Assembly: GCA_041391665.1 (NCBI GenBank)
Contig: JAWKNO010000003.1
Span: forward strand, 372,001 to 436,000
Direction of reading: 5' to 3'
DNA: 64,000 bases
DNA from: Bacteroidia bacterium
Lineage (GTDB): Bacteria; Bacteroidota; Bacteroidia; J057
Shown: piece by piece, positions 10,103 to 18,002 of the stretch
Position numbering within the stretch: position 1 is the first letter of the stretch
How the letters are laid out: each line of letters opens with the position of its first letter
Notes under the pieces: generated by a model
The model's database searches: none
Told to the model about the DNA's origin: nothing
What the model saw: only the letters and a program-made list of their open reading frames with translations
Position numbers and translations under genes: made by a program

Positions 10103-10996
10103 ATGGGTATAATTACAAAATTTAAACAGTTCAGAAGCGGGGGTTCCACATCCAATGGCAAAGGGAAAAAAACCGATGCAAAAGTGGAAGAAGAAAAGGA
10201 AATGTCCTTTCTTGAGCATCTGGAAGAATTGCGCTGGCACCTGATCCGGAGTTTTGCAGTCATTCTGGTTGTGGCCATCGTCATCTTCACCAAAATTCAA
10301 TGGTTTCTTGACAATGTGATCCTCTTTGCATTTGACAAAAACTTCCCTTTACACCGGTTTCTCTGTAATTTGAATGCCGATCTTTGTTTCGAAAAGATTG
10401 GGGTCATATTTATTGCAATTGAGCCTTACGAGCAGTTTTTGAAGTCAATCAGCATTTCTCTGATCGCTGGTTTTATCATTTCCTTCCCTTATTTTGCCTG
10501 GGAAATCTGGCGTTTTATCAAACCCGGACTTCATCCCCGTGAACAAAAAGGGATGAGAGGAAATGTCTTAGTCATGAGTATGCTCTTTTTCATGGGCGTA
10601 GCATTTGCCTACTATATTGTCCTCCCTTTCTCCGTACAATTTCTTGCAAGCTATAAGATATCCGCAGACATCGAAAACCAGTGGAAAATCGGGAATGTCA
10701 TCGCGATGGTCACCCAGATCGCAATTGGTGGCGGAGTGATTTTCGAACTGCCGATTGTGGTTTATTACCTCGCCAAAATTGGCCTGGTAACGCCTGAGTT
10801 TATGAAAACGTACCGGCGCCATGCAGTTGTTGTACTGCTTGTACTTGCAGCTGTTGTTACTCCTCCCGACTGGATTACTCAGGTGCTGGTATTTTTGCCG
10901 CTGATGGTACTGTACGAGATCAGCATAAAAATTGCAGCAGTTGTTACAAAAAACAGAGAGAAAGAACTCGCAGAAGAGCTTCCCAAGGCTGAATAA
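10103..10996 (+). CDS. tatC: Twin-arginine translocase subunit TatC
   Basis: Core membrane subunit that recognises twin-arginine signal peptides. The protein (297 aa) has a charged, Lys-rich N-terminal extension of about 35 residues and then the family hallmark FLEHLEELRWHLIRS. Six hydrophobic segments follow, with KPGLHPREQKG between TM2 and TM3. The extension makes it longer than the roughly 250-residue norm. It heads a tight group with rpiB and a UDG-family gene. Its presence fits the several Tat-signal oxidoreductases encoded between 21 and 39 kb. No tatA gene is seen here. Confidence 0.95.
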   Translation: MGIITKFKQFRSGGSTSNGKGKKTDAKVEEEKEMSFLEHLEELRWHLIRSFAVILVVAIVIFTKIQWFLDNVILFAFDKNFPLHRFLCNLNADLCFEKIGVIFIAIEPYEQFLKSISISLIAGFIISFPYFAWEIWRFIKPGLHPREQKGMRGNVLVMSMLFFMGVAFAYYIVLPFSVQFLASYKISADIENQWKIGNVIAMVTQIAIGGGVIFELPIVVYYLAKIGLVTPEFMKTYRRHAVVVLLVLAAVVTPPDWITQVLVFLPLMVLYEISIKIAAVVTKNREKELAEELPKAE

Positions 10997-11012
10997 TTAA
11001 TGACGGACACTT

Positions 11013-11435
11013 ATGACGATTGGTATTGCAGCAGACCATGCAGGGTTTGCTTATAAGGAAATGCTGAAAAGCTACCTCATTGAGAAAGGCTTTGAAGTCA
11101 AAGACTATGGCACAAACAGTCCGGAATCTTCAGATTATCCGGACTTTGCCCACCCCCTTTCAGAAGCTGTGAGCAATGGAACAGTAGAAAAAGGTGTTGC
11201 TGTCTGTGGCAGTGGGGAAGGCATGTGTATTACGGCCAATAAACACCCGAAGGTACGGGCAGCCCTGGTATGGAATGAGGAAGTAGCCGCACTCAGCCGC
11301 GAACACAATGACGCCAATATTCTCTGTCTCCCCTCGCGGTTTATCGATACAGACACTGCGCGCAAACTGGTCGACATATTTTTTGCCACTGCCTTTGAAG
11401 GAGGCAGACATGCCCGCAGGGTAAATAAAATCTGA
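11013..11435 (+). CDS. rpiB: Ribose-5-phosphate isomerase B
   Basis: Interconverts ribose-5-phosphate and ribulose-5-phosphate in the pentose phosphate pathway. At 140 residues it has the normal RpiB size. Signatures are the N-terminal IAADHAGFAYKE, the active-site segment GVAVCGSGEGMCITANK with Cys65, and REHNDANILCLPSRF. It follows tatC by 16 bases and precedes the UDG-family gene by 10 bases, so the three are probably one transcript. Confidence 0.95.
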   Translation: MTIGIAADHAGFAYKEMLKSYLIEKGFEVKDYGTNSPESSDYPDFAHPLSEAVSNGTVEKGVAVCGSGEGMCITANKHPKVRAALVWNEEVAALSREHNDANILCLPSRFIDTDTARKLVDIFFATAFEGGRHARRVNKI

Positions 11436-11445
11436 ACCGTCGGTC

Positions 11446-12030
11446 TTGGCAAATCTCGAAGATCTCCTCACCGAAATCAGGGCCTGCCGATATTGTGAGG
11501 CACATCTGCCTTTAGGTCCCCGTCCGGTACTAAGTGCCGGCAAAGATGCCGCCATTTTGATTGCAGGACAGGCACCGGGAACCCGGGTTCATGCTACAGG
11601 CATTCCATGGAACGACCCGAGCGGAGACCGGCTTCGTACATGGCTGATGATGGGAAAAGACCTTTTTTACGACGAAAATCGCATCGCCATAGTGCCGATG
11701 GGGTTTTGTTATCCGGGAAAAGGTAGCAGTGGCGACCTCCCGCCCCGCCCCGAATGTGCGAAGCTATGGCACGAAAAACTGTTGAAACAACTCCCGGCTG
11801 TCAAGCTCAAACTGGCCATCGGCCAGTACGCTATCGGTTACTACCTCGGCGATAAAAAGAAAAAGACCCTGACCGAAACCGTACAAAACTGGGAAAACTA
11901 TCTCCCGGAGGGTATTATTCCCCTACCACATCCCTCGCCAAGAAATCTGCTTTGGTTGAAAAAAAACCCGTGGTTTGAAGAGGAACTTATTCCCGTAATC
12001 CGTATGAAAGTCTGGGAAATGCTCGGGTAA
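11446..12030 (+). CDS. Uracil-DNA glycosylase superfamily protein
   Basis: A 194-residue member of the UDG fold. The N-terminal CxxC (Cys14, Cys17), GQAPG (motif A), the single cysteines in MGFCYPG and PPRPECAKLW, and the C-terminal HPSPRN (motif B) are visible. The four cysteines could hold an iron-sulfur cluster as in family 4/5 enzymes, but this is inference. Glycosylase activity is uncertain because this subfamily is poorly characterised. The start is TTG; no ATG or GTG lies between it and the conserved CxxC region. The gene ends exactly where the convergent lipoprotein gene ends. Confidence 0.8.
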   Translation: MANLEDLLTEIRACRYCEAHLPLGPRPVLSAGKDAAILIAGQAPGTRVHATGIPWNDPSGDRLRTWLMMGKDLFYDENRIAIVPMGFCYPGKGSSGDLPPRPECAKLWHEKLLKQLPAVKLKLAIGQYAIGYYLGDKKKKTLTETVQNWENYLPEGIIPLPHPSPRNLLWLKKNPWFEEELIPVIRMKVWEMLG

Positions 12031-12444
12031 TTACTCCTCCAGATAGATATGTGAAGCTACCAAAACTTCCGTATTGGGTTTGGCAAACTCAATCAAAAAC
12101 TCCCCCTTACCATTATAATCATCAAACGGCAAAAAGTATGAGACATGTGTGTCTTGTACCTTAAGCGGAAAAGATTGCTGCGCAATCAGGCCGGTCTTTT
12201 GCCCATCTCTGATCTCATAAATCGAGCCTGTGATATAATCATATGGAAATGGCTCCAATGCAACGCACTTCACAAATACCCGGGTTGCGGGCGGGAAATG
12301 GTCATTTTTCCCCATACATTCATCATTCTCACCCAAAGAAGTACAAAACTCAATGGAATAAGGTGCAGGAGACGAAGACTTACAACCGTTTCCCACCAAA
12401 ACCAACGCCGCAGCCAACAACCATAAATAATATTTCATTTTCAT
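12031..12444 (-). CDS. Small lipoprotein-like protein of unknown function
   Basis: 137 residues. A hydrophobic N-terminus ends in a loose lipobox (LVGNGC), suggesting lipid anchoring. The remainder looks like one beta-sandwich domain (e.g. TRVFVKCVALEPFPYDYITGSIYEI) with an FLIEFAKP segment near the end. Two internal cysteines (FCTSLGENDEC) may form a disulfide. No family is recognised. The gene is tail-to-tail with the UDG-family gene with zero spacing. Confidence 0.6.
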   Translation of the reverse strand: MKMKYYLWLLAAALVLVGNGCKSSSPAPYSIEFCTSLGENDECMGKNDHFPPATRVFVKCVALEPFPYDYITGSIYEIRDGQKTGLIAQQSFPLKVQDTHVSYFLPFDDYNGKGEFLIEFAKPNTEVLVASHIYLEE

Positions 12445-12508
12445 AAGTAAGAGCTTTCTTTAACTGACAAATGTAGCGTAAAATTATTTCCTTAGCCAAA
12501 CAGCTACC

Positions 12509-13114
12509 TCAAAGCATAGCCGTCATCATTTCCTCAAATACATGCGGGGTCTCTATCCAATAAGTTTGGATTCCCAAAGATTTTGCGGTTTCAATATTGG
12601 GAAGCGAGTCGTCGAGAAACAAAGTTTCTTCTGCTTTCCAACCCATTTCGGCCAAAGCCTGAAGATATATTTCCGGATCGGGTTTTCTCACGCCCATTTC
12701 AAATGAAAGAAAAATACGATCCATACAATCAAACATAGGCTTACATGCCGGATAATAGGTATCGTAATGGTGTTTGTTGGTATTGCTCAGCAACGCCAGT
12801 CTGTATTTTTGTGAAAGCTGTTGCACGGCTTCGACTCTGCCCGGAAAAACACCGATCAGCAATTGGGTCCATATATCTTTTATTTCTTCCAATGTTCCGG
12901 TCAGGGAAAATGTGTTTTTTAAGCCTGTTGCAAATTCATCAATATCTGCATGCCCATTGTCCAGAAGCGTAAACCAATGGTGCTGCCCGCTTTTCCCGTA
13001 ATCGATAGGCTCAGCACCGGGGGCTCTCATTTGGTTGTATCGCTCAAGGGTGGACTGAATGTCAATATCATATAACACACCGCCAAGGTCAATAAGCATA
13101 TTTTGGATGGGCAT
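12509..13114 (-). CDS. HAD-IA family phosphatase
   Basis: About 201 residues of the haloacid dehalogenase superfamily (YihX-like). Motif I is IDLGGVLYDID, whose first Asp is the nucleophile. Motif II is LLSNTN, the lysine of motif III lies in GVRKPDPEIYLQA, and motif IV is FLDDSLPNIETA. A small-molecule phosphate such as a sugar phosphate is the probable substrate. The frame is open nine codons further upstream, but that start overlaps the glycosyltransferase gene by 14 bases. The chosen Met lies right before motif I and leaves a 13-base gap. Confidence 0.85.
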   Translation of the reverse strand: MPIQNMLIDLGGVLYDIDIQSTLERYNQMRAPGAEPIDYGKSGQHHWFTLLDNGHADIDEFATGLKNTFSLTGTLEEIKDIWTQLLIGVFPGRVEAVQQLSQKYRLALLSNTNKHHYDTYYPACKPMFDCMDRIFLSFEMGVRKPDPEIYLQALAEMGWKAEETLFLDDSLPNIETAKSLGIQTYWIETPHVFEEMMTAML

Positions 13115-13127
13115 AGAGAAAATAAGA

Positions 13128-14264
13128 TTAGGTTTCTGCAAATATAGGGGAAAATCCCTCCAGCATTTCTACAATCTTGCGGGCATTTCTCTCATTGTTA
13201 AATGACAAATTAAGCGAGGCTTTACGCTGCGCGATATCTATTTCGGTGAATGCCTGACGGAATAAATCTTTAATCTGTTCCTGAAATTCATGGGGCTCAT
13301 TGGCCACCACACAGTTAAACTCCAGTCCTGTACGGCTTACCATCAGGGAGTTTGCGACACAAAATCTCCCGGTAAACAAACTGTTGATTAGCTTTAACTT
13401 GATACCCGTAGCCTGAAAAGTAGGCAAAACATGCACATGTGCCTCCCGCAATAAATCCATCATTTCTGCTTCTCCGGGGTTATGACGCAGAGAGATATGA
13501 TCAAACCGGTTGATCGCTTCGATAAGTTCTGGCATAGGCTCAGCCCCCGCGATAATCAGCGGAATCTTCATATCCGCAAATACCTCATAAATCAGAAACA
13601 ATGCCGCCTCATGGTTTTCGGGCACGCTGAGTTTTCCGTGGTAGATACAATATTTTCCACTACCCGCTTTACTCAGCACGGATGTATAGGGATGAAATGC
13701 TGGTATATAAGTGACGGTGTCAAACTTTTCCCTGTAATACTCCGTGTCTTTGGGAGAAATCGTAAGGATCTTATCTGCAAAACTGAGTATGTTTTCAAAA
13801 TGCTGCAATTGCCGGGATTCTGCCTCAAAATACTTACGCTGCCAATATCGGCTTTCCCGCTGCGACAACTGATAATAATATTCCCATTCGATATTGTGCA
13901 TCCGCACGATTTTCAGCCTTTGCTCAAAATCAGGATGGCTCAGGTAAAAGGTCGTATGCAGCCCTTCAAATAAAATCGGAATATCATCCATCAGCAACCG
14001 GGCCAGCAATTCATCAGAACTCCTTGAACTTACAATATGCGGATACCGCACCGGAAGTGAACTCACGATCCCTTTTCGGGGATAATAGTACACCTCCTCA
14101 CACAGGTCGTCAAGCTCTGCTGCCGGGTAACGTCCATATTCAAAACAGTGCAAGTGCACTTTCACACCCAGCTCAACCAGCGTCCTGATTTTATAATACA
14201 CGTCGATCACCCCACCGTAGTTTGCCGGATAGGGAATATCAAAGGATATGACGTGCAGATGCAT
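13128..14264 (-). CDS. Glycosyltransferase of the GT-B type
   Basis: 378 residues. The N-terminal glycine-rich acceptor loop (FDIPYPANYGGVIDVYYKI) and the C-terminal half with YHGKLSVPENHEAA and LPTFQATGIKLKLINSL fit a GT4-like glycosyltransferase. These enzymes move a sugar from a nucleotide donor to a surface glycan or lipid. The usual E-x7-E motif is not obvious, so the subfamily is unclear. No other cell-surface glycan gene is adjacent. It is just upstream of, and probably co-transcribed with, the HAD phosphatase. Confidence 0.8.
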   Translation of the reverse strand: MHLHVISFDIPYPANYGGVIDVYYKIRTLVELGVKVHLHCFEYGRYPAAELDDLCEEVYYYPRKGIVSSLPVRYPHIVSSRSSDELLARLLMDDIPILFEGLHTTFYLSHPDFEQRLKIVRMHNIEWEYYYQLSQRESRYWQRKYFEAESRQLQHFENILSFADKILTISPKDTEYYREKFDTVTYIPAFHPYTSVLSKAGSGKYCIYHGKLSVPENHEAALFLIYEVFADMKIPLIIAGAEPMPELIEAINRFDHISLRHNPGEAEMMDLLREAHVHVLPTFQATGIKLKLINSLFTGRFCVANSLMVSRTGLEFNCVVANEPHEFQEQIKDLFRQAFTEIDIAQRKASLNLSFNNERNARKIVEMLEGFSPIFAET

Positions 14265-14314
14265 ATTGTCTGTTTAACGCAAATTTTCAAAAAAATAATA
14301 AAAGCTAAAAACGA

Positions 14315-16288
14315 TCATGGTTCAGATGTGATTCGCAACAATTGAAACCCTGATTCTATGTATTGCCCTTCCTCAATATAAACGGCCGTGATGGTTCCTG
14401 ATGATTTGGCGTACAAGGTATGTTCCATTTTCATAGATGACAATACCATTAGCGGTTCACCCTCATGTACTCTTTGCCCTTCAGAGACGATTACCCTGAC
14501 AACTTGTGCAGGCATGGGGGCTATATACCCACCTGAAACGCTTTCATTCTCCTTTACAGGAAACCGGTCGGCCAGCCGAAGTGTGTTGTTTCCAAAGGTT
14601 TCATGAAACAGGAAAAAATCCTCACCGGATTTGGCCAATTCAAAAGAAAATCTCTCCTCCTCACATTCAAAATGTACGCGTTCTTCGTCTCCACCTATCC
14701 ATTTTACCGCAAAAATCCTGGCTTCTGTCAGAAACTCAAATAGCCGCTCTCCGAGATACCTGTATTTCAGGAAAATCTTTTCCTCCGCCGCAGAAAAATG
14801 CATCTCCTGATGCTGATAAAAGCTGTTTCGCCAGCCGGAAGGAATATGGGGAAGGATGGTACGGCGATTTTCTTTGTGATGCCATTCATACAATGATGCG
14901 GCTATTGCAGCGTGAGTCAACCGATATTTATGGCTGTGAGGAAATGTTTTGGAGGCCAGCTGGTTTTGCAGAAAATGTGTGTCGTAATTTCCCTTCTGAA
15001 AGTTTTGATCCTGAAGGATGGCCAGCAAAAAATCCTGATTGGTGGGAATTCCGAGACAAAGCATATGCCGGAGCGCATAGGCCATTTTCCGGTGAGCCGT
15101 TTGCCGGTTAGGAGCATGGATGATAATTTTTGCGATCATAGAATCGTAAAAAGCGGAAACTTCTGATCCTGTTTGTACCGCTGTTTCGATCCGCAGACCT
15201 TCAAGCCCGGGCACAGACCATCGCAATATTTTTCCGGTTACGGGCAAAAAGTCTTGTGTCATATCCTCCGCACAAAGACGGGTTTCGATGGCATATCCCT
15301 GGCTTTGAATTTCCGACTGATTGAGACGGAGCGGTTGCCCTGCTGCGACTTCAATCTGCATTTCCACCAAATCCAGACCAAGGATCGCTTCGGTCACCGG
15401 ATGTTCGACCTGAAGACGGGTATTGACTTCCAGAAAATAAAACAGATTTTCAGGTGTGAGGATAAACTCTACCGTACCGGCATTGTCGTAGTTGATAGCT
15501 TTCGCAGCAGTAAGGGCGGCTTCCCCCATTTTTTGGCGGAGTTCGGGCGAAAGAACCGGAGACGGACTTTCCTCCACAATCTTTTGATACCGGCGTTGAA
15601 TCGTGCATTCCCTTTCGAGCAAATGAATAATGTGCCCGTGCTGATCGCCCATAATCTGAAACTCAATATGCCGGGCTGAGGGGAAATATTTTTCAATGAT
15701 CAGTTCATCATTGCCAAAAGCGCCTTCGGCTTCTCGTTTGGCTGCTGAGATCGCAGCCGCCAGCTCATTTTCAGCCTCAACCAAACGCATGCCCCTGCCA
15801 CCTCCTCCAGCTGTAGCCTTCAGCAACAGAGGAAAACCAATGGATAAGGCCTCCTTTCTCAGCCTTTCCTCCGACTGATCTTCTCCCTGATAACCGGGAA
15901 TGACAGGCACTCCCATCGCTGCCATCAGCTTTTTGGCTTCAGACTTTAAGCCCATTTTTTCAATCGCCGCTGTATGTGGGCCGATAAAAATCAGTCCGGC
16001 ATCTCTGCATTTCCGGGCAAAACCAGCATTCTCGGCCAAAAACCCATAACCCGGATGGATTGCATCTGCACCTGCCCGCTTTGCTGTTTCGATAATTTTG
16101 TCCTGATTGAGATAGGAAGCGGAGGGAAGACTGCCTCCGATCATAAAAGCAGAATCTGCTGCTTCTACAAAAGGAGCGGATTGATCTGCCTCAGAATACA
16201 CGGCAATGCTTCGGATGCCCATCTTCCGGCAGGTGCGGATAATACGACTGGCGATTTCACCGCGGTTGGCTATGAGGATTGCATTCAT
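14315..16288 (-). CDS. mccA: Acyl-CoA carboxylase biotin-carboxylase/BCCP subunit (methylcrotonyl-CoA type)
   Basis: Alpha subunit of a biotin-dependent acyl-CoA carboxylase. The 657-residue protein carries an N-terminal biotin carboxylase domain (ANRGEIASRIIRTC, ATP-grasp loop KATAGGGGRGMRLV, EHPVTEAILGLDLVEMQ), a linker domain, and a C-terminal biotinyl domain with SSMKMEH, Lys620 being the biotin site. The beta subunit next door is of the 3-methylcrotonyl-CoA kind, which points to leucine degradation. Six bases separate the two genes, and beta is transcribed first. Propionyl- or geranyl-CoA is an alternative substrate. Confidence 0.9.
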   Translation of the reverse strand: MNAILIANRGEIASRIIRTCRKMGIRSIAVYSEADQSAPFVEAADSAFMIGGSLPSASYLNQDKIIETAKRAGADAIHPGYGFLAENAGFARKCRDAGLIFIGPHTAAIEKMGLKSEAKKLMAAMGVPVIPGYQGEDQSEERLRKEALSIGFPLLLKATAGGGGRGMRLVEAENELAAAISAAKREAEGAFGNDELIIEKYFPSARHIEFQIMGDQHGHIIHLLERECTIQRRYQKIVEESPSPVLSPELRQKMGEAALTAAKAINYDNAGTVEFILTPENLFYFLEVNTRLQVEHPVTEAILGLDLVEMQIEVAAGQPLRLNQSEIQSQGYAIETRLCAEDMTQDFLPVTGKILRWSVPGLEGLRIETAVQTGSEVSAFYDSMIAKIIIHAPNRQTAHRKMAYALRHMLCLGIPTNQDFLLAILQDQNFQKGNYDTHFLQNQLASKTFPHSHKYRLTHAAIAASLYEWHHKENRRTILPHIPSGWRNSFYQHQEMHFSAAEEKIFLKYRYLGERLFEFLTEARIFAVKWIGGDEERVHFECEEERFSFELAKSGEDFFLFHETFGNNTLRLADRFPVKENESVSGGYIAPMPAQVVRVIVSEGQRVHEGEPLMVLSSMKMEHTLYAKSSGTITAVYIEEGQYIESGFQLLRITSEP

Positions 16289-16294
16289 AAATAT

Positions 16295-17896
16295 TTAGAA
16301 CCTGAATACACCATATTTCTCCGCTCCTTTAACCGGTTGGTTATTGACAACCGCGAGGCATATCCCCAGGTAGTTTCGGGTTTCCCGGGGGTCAATCACC
16401 CCGTCGTCCCAGACCTGACCAGTTGAATACCAGGCTTCGGAAAGTTTTTCATTTTCTGAAATCATATATTCCCTCAATTTCCCGGCCTGAATTTCATCGA
16501 AAGGCAACCCTGCTTTTTCGGCGGCCTGCCTTTGAATGATTTCCATGACACCGGCCAGCTGTTCGGGTCCCATCACGGCAATTTTGGCGTTGGGGTAGGA
16601 GAATAAAAAACGCGGCTGATAAGCGCGGCCATTCATCGCATAATTTCCTGCCCCATAAGAGGCCCCCATCATAATCGTAATGGAAGGGACTTCGCTATTA
16701 GCAACAGCATTGATCATATTTGCACCATCTTTGATCATCCCCCCTTCTTCGTAGGATTTTCCGACCATAAAACCCGTGATATTTTGAAGGTAAATAATGG
16801 GCGTATCGTTGGTATTGCAAAGCTGGATAAACTGCGCGCCTTTGCGGGCTGATTCAGAGAAAAGTACGCCGTTGTTTGCCACAATCCCCACAGGATAACC
16901 ATGAATATGTGCCCACCCGGTAACAAGCGTTGGTCCATACTCCGCTTTAAACTCCGAAAAACGGGAACCATCCACAACGCGGGTGATGACCGCTCTGGCA
17001 TCAAAAGGCACTTTGATATCAGCCGAAACCACCCCTAAGAGGTCGTCGGGGGAAAAAACCGGAGGATCAATCATCTCCGGCACAGGAGAAAAATGCGTTT
17101 TGGGGGGGCGCAGGATAGCGACAATTTCCCTTGTAAGGCGAATGGCATCATATTCATTCTCAGCCAGATAGTCTGATACCCCAGATACACTGCTATGCAT
17201 TTTTGCGCCACCGAGGCTTTCGTCATCGGTAATTTCGCCCGTAGCCATTTTTACCAGTGGCGGTCCTGCCAGAAAAACTTTCGCCTGGTGTTTAACAAAA
17301 ATGGCGTAGTCAGACATTCCCGGCACGTAAGCACCGCCGGCGGTGGCATTGCCGAATACGACCGAAATCGTAGGAATACGAAGTTTGGAACGACGCGTAA
17401 TATCGCGGAAGCTGGCACCCCCGTAGTTGAAAATTTTTGCCTGTTCGGGCAGGTTGGCACCCGCACTTTCAACCAGATTGATGAGCGGCAGCCCATTCTC
17501 CTGCGCAATCTCTCCCAGGCGCAAACTCTTTTGTAAAGTAGCATAATCTACGGCTCCGCCTTTATGCGTGCCGACGTTGGCGCTGATCATAACCAGCCTG
17601 TCACAAACTAATCCCACACCTCCGACCACCGTTCCTCCGGGCCCAAACCCTTTGGTTCCCAGCCCCGCAAGGGGAAGCAGTTCCAGAAAAAAACTGTCCC
17701 GGTCGAGGAGAAGTTCGATTCGCTCCCGGGCGAGAAGCTTTCCCTCTTTTCGGGCACGGTTGATATGTTTTTCTTCTCCCTGATAACGGCTTTGAGCCAT
17801 TTTCTTTTCCAGTTCTGCTATCAGAGTCATCATAACCTCACGGTTTTGAACAAACTGCACAGACCGGGGGTTTATATTAGAAGAAAGTTGTTTCAT
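16295..17896 (-). CDS. mccB: Methylcrotonyl-CoA carboxylase-type carboxyltransferase subunit
   Basis: 533-residue carboxyltransferase beta subunit of the crotonase fold. The N-terminus (NPRSVQFVQNREVM) and the length are characteristic of 3-methylcrotonyl-CoA carboxylase rather than propionyl-CoA carboxylase. Conserved pieces include ARKEGKLLARERIELLLD, LVESAGANLPEQ, GGAYVPGMSDY and MMGASYGAGNYAMNGRAY. It transfers CO2 from carboxybiotin on the partner subunit. It is the promoter-proximal gene of the pair. Other leucine-degradation genes are not in the window. Confidence 0.92.
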   Translation of the reverse strand: MKQLSSNINPRSVQFVQNREVMMTLIAELEKKMAQSRYQGEEKHINRARKEGKLLARERIELLLDRDSFFLELLPLAGLGTKGFGPGGTVVGGVGLVCDRLVMISANVGTHKGGAVDYATLQKSLRLGEIAQENGLPLINLVESAGANLPEQAKIFNYGGASFRDITRRSKLRIPTISVVFGNATAGGAYVPGMSDYAIFVKHQAKVFLAGPPLVKMATGEITDDESLGGAKMHSSVSGVSDYLAENEYDAIRLTREIVAILRPPKTHFSPVPEMIDPPVFSPDDLLGVVSADIKVPFDARAVITRVVDGSRFSEFKAEYGPTLVTGWAHIHGYPVGIVANNGVLFSESARKGAQFIQLCNTNDTPIIYLQNITGFMVGKSYEEGGMIKDGANMINAVANSEVPSITIMMGASYGAGNYAMNGRAYQPRFLFSYPNAKIAVMGPEQLAGVMEIIQRQAAEKAGLPFDEIQAGKLREYMISENEKLSEAWYSTGQVWDDGVIDPRETRNYLGICLAVVNNQPVKGAEKYGVFRF

Positions 17897-18002
17897 ATTA
17901 GGGAGCTACAATGATAAGCAGGAATTAAATAGGTGAATATTCCTTTTAATTTCAAACTTATGAATGGATATTCAATCAGGATTTCTACCCAAATCAACTA
18001 CT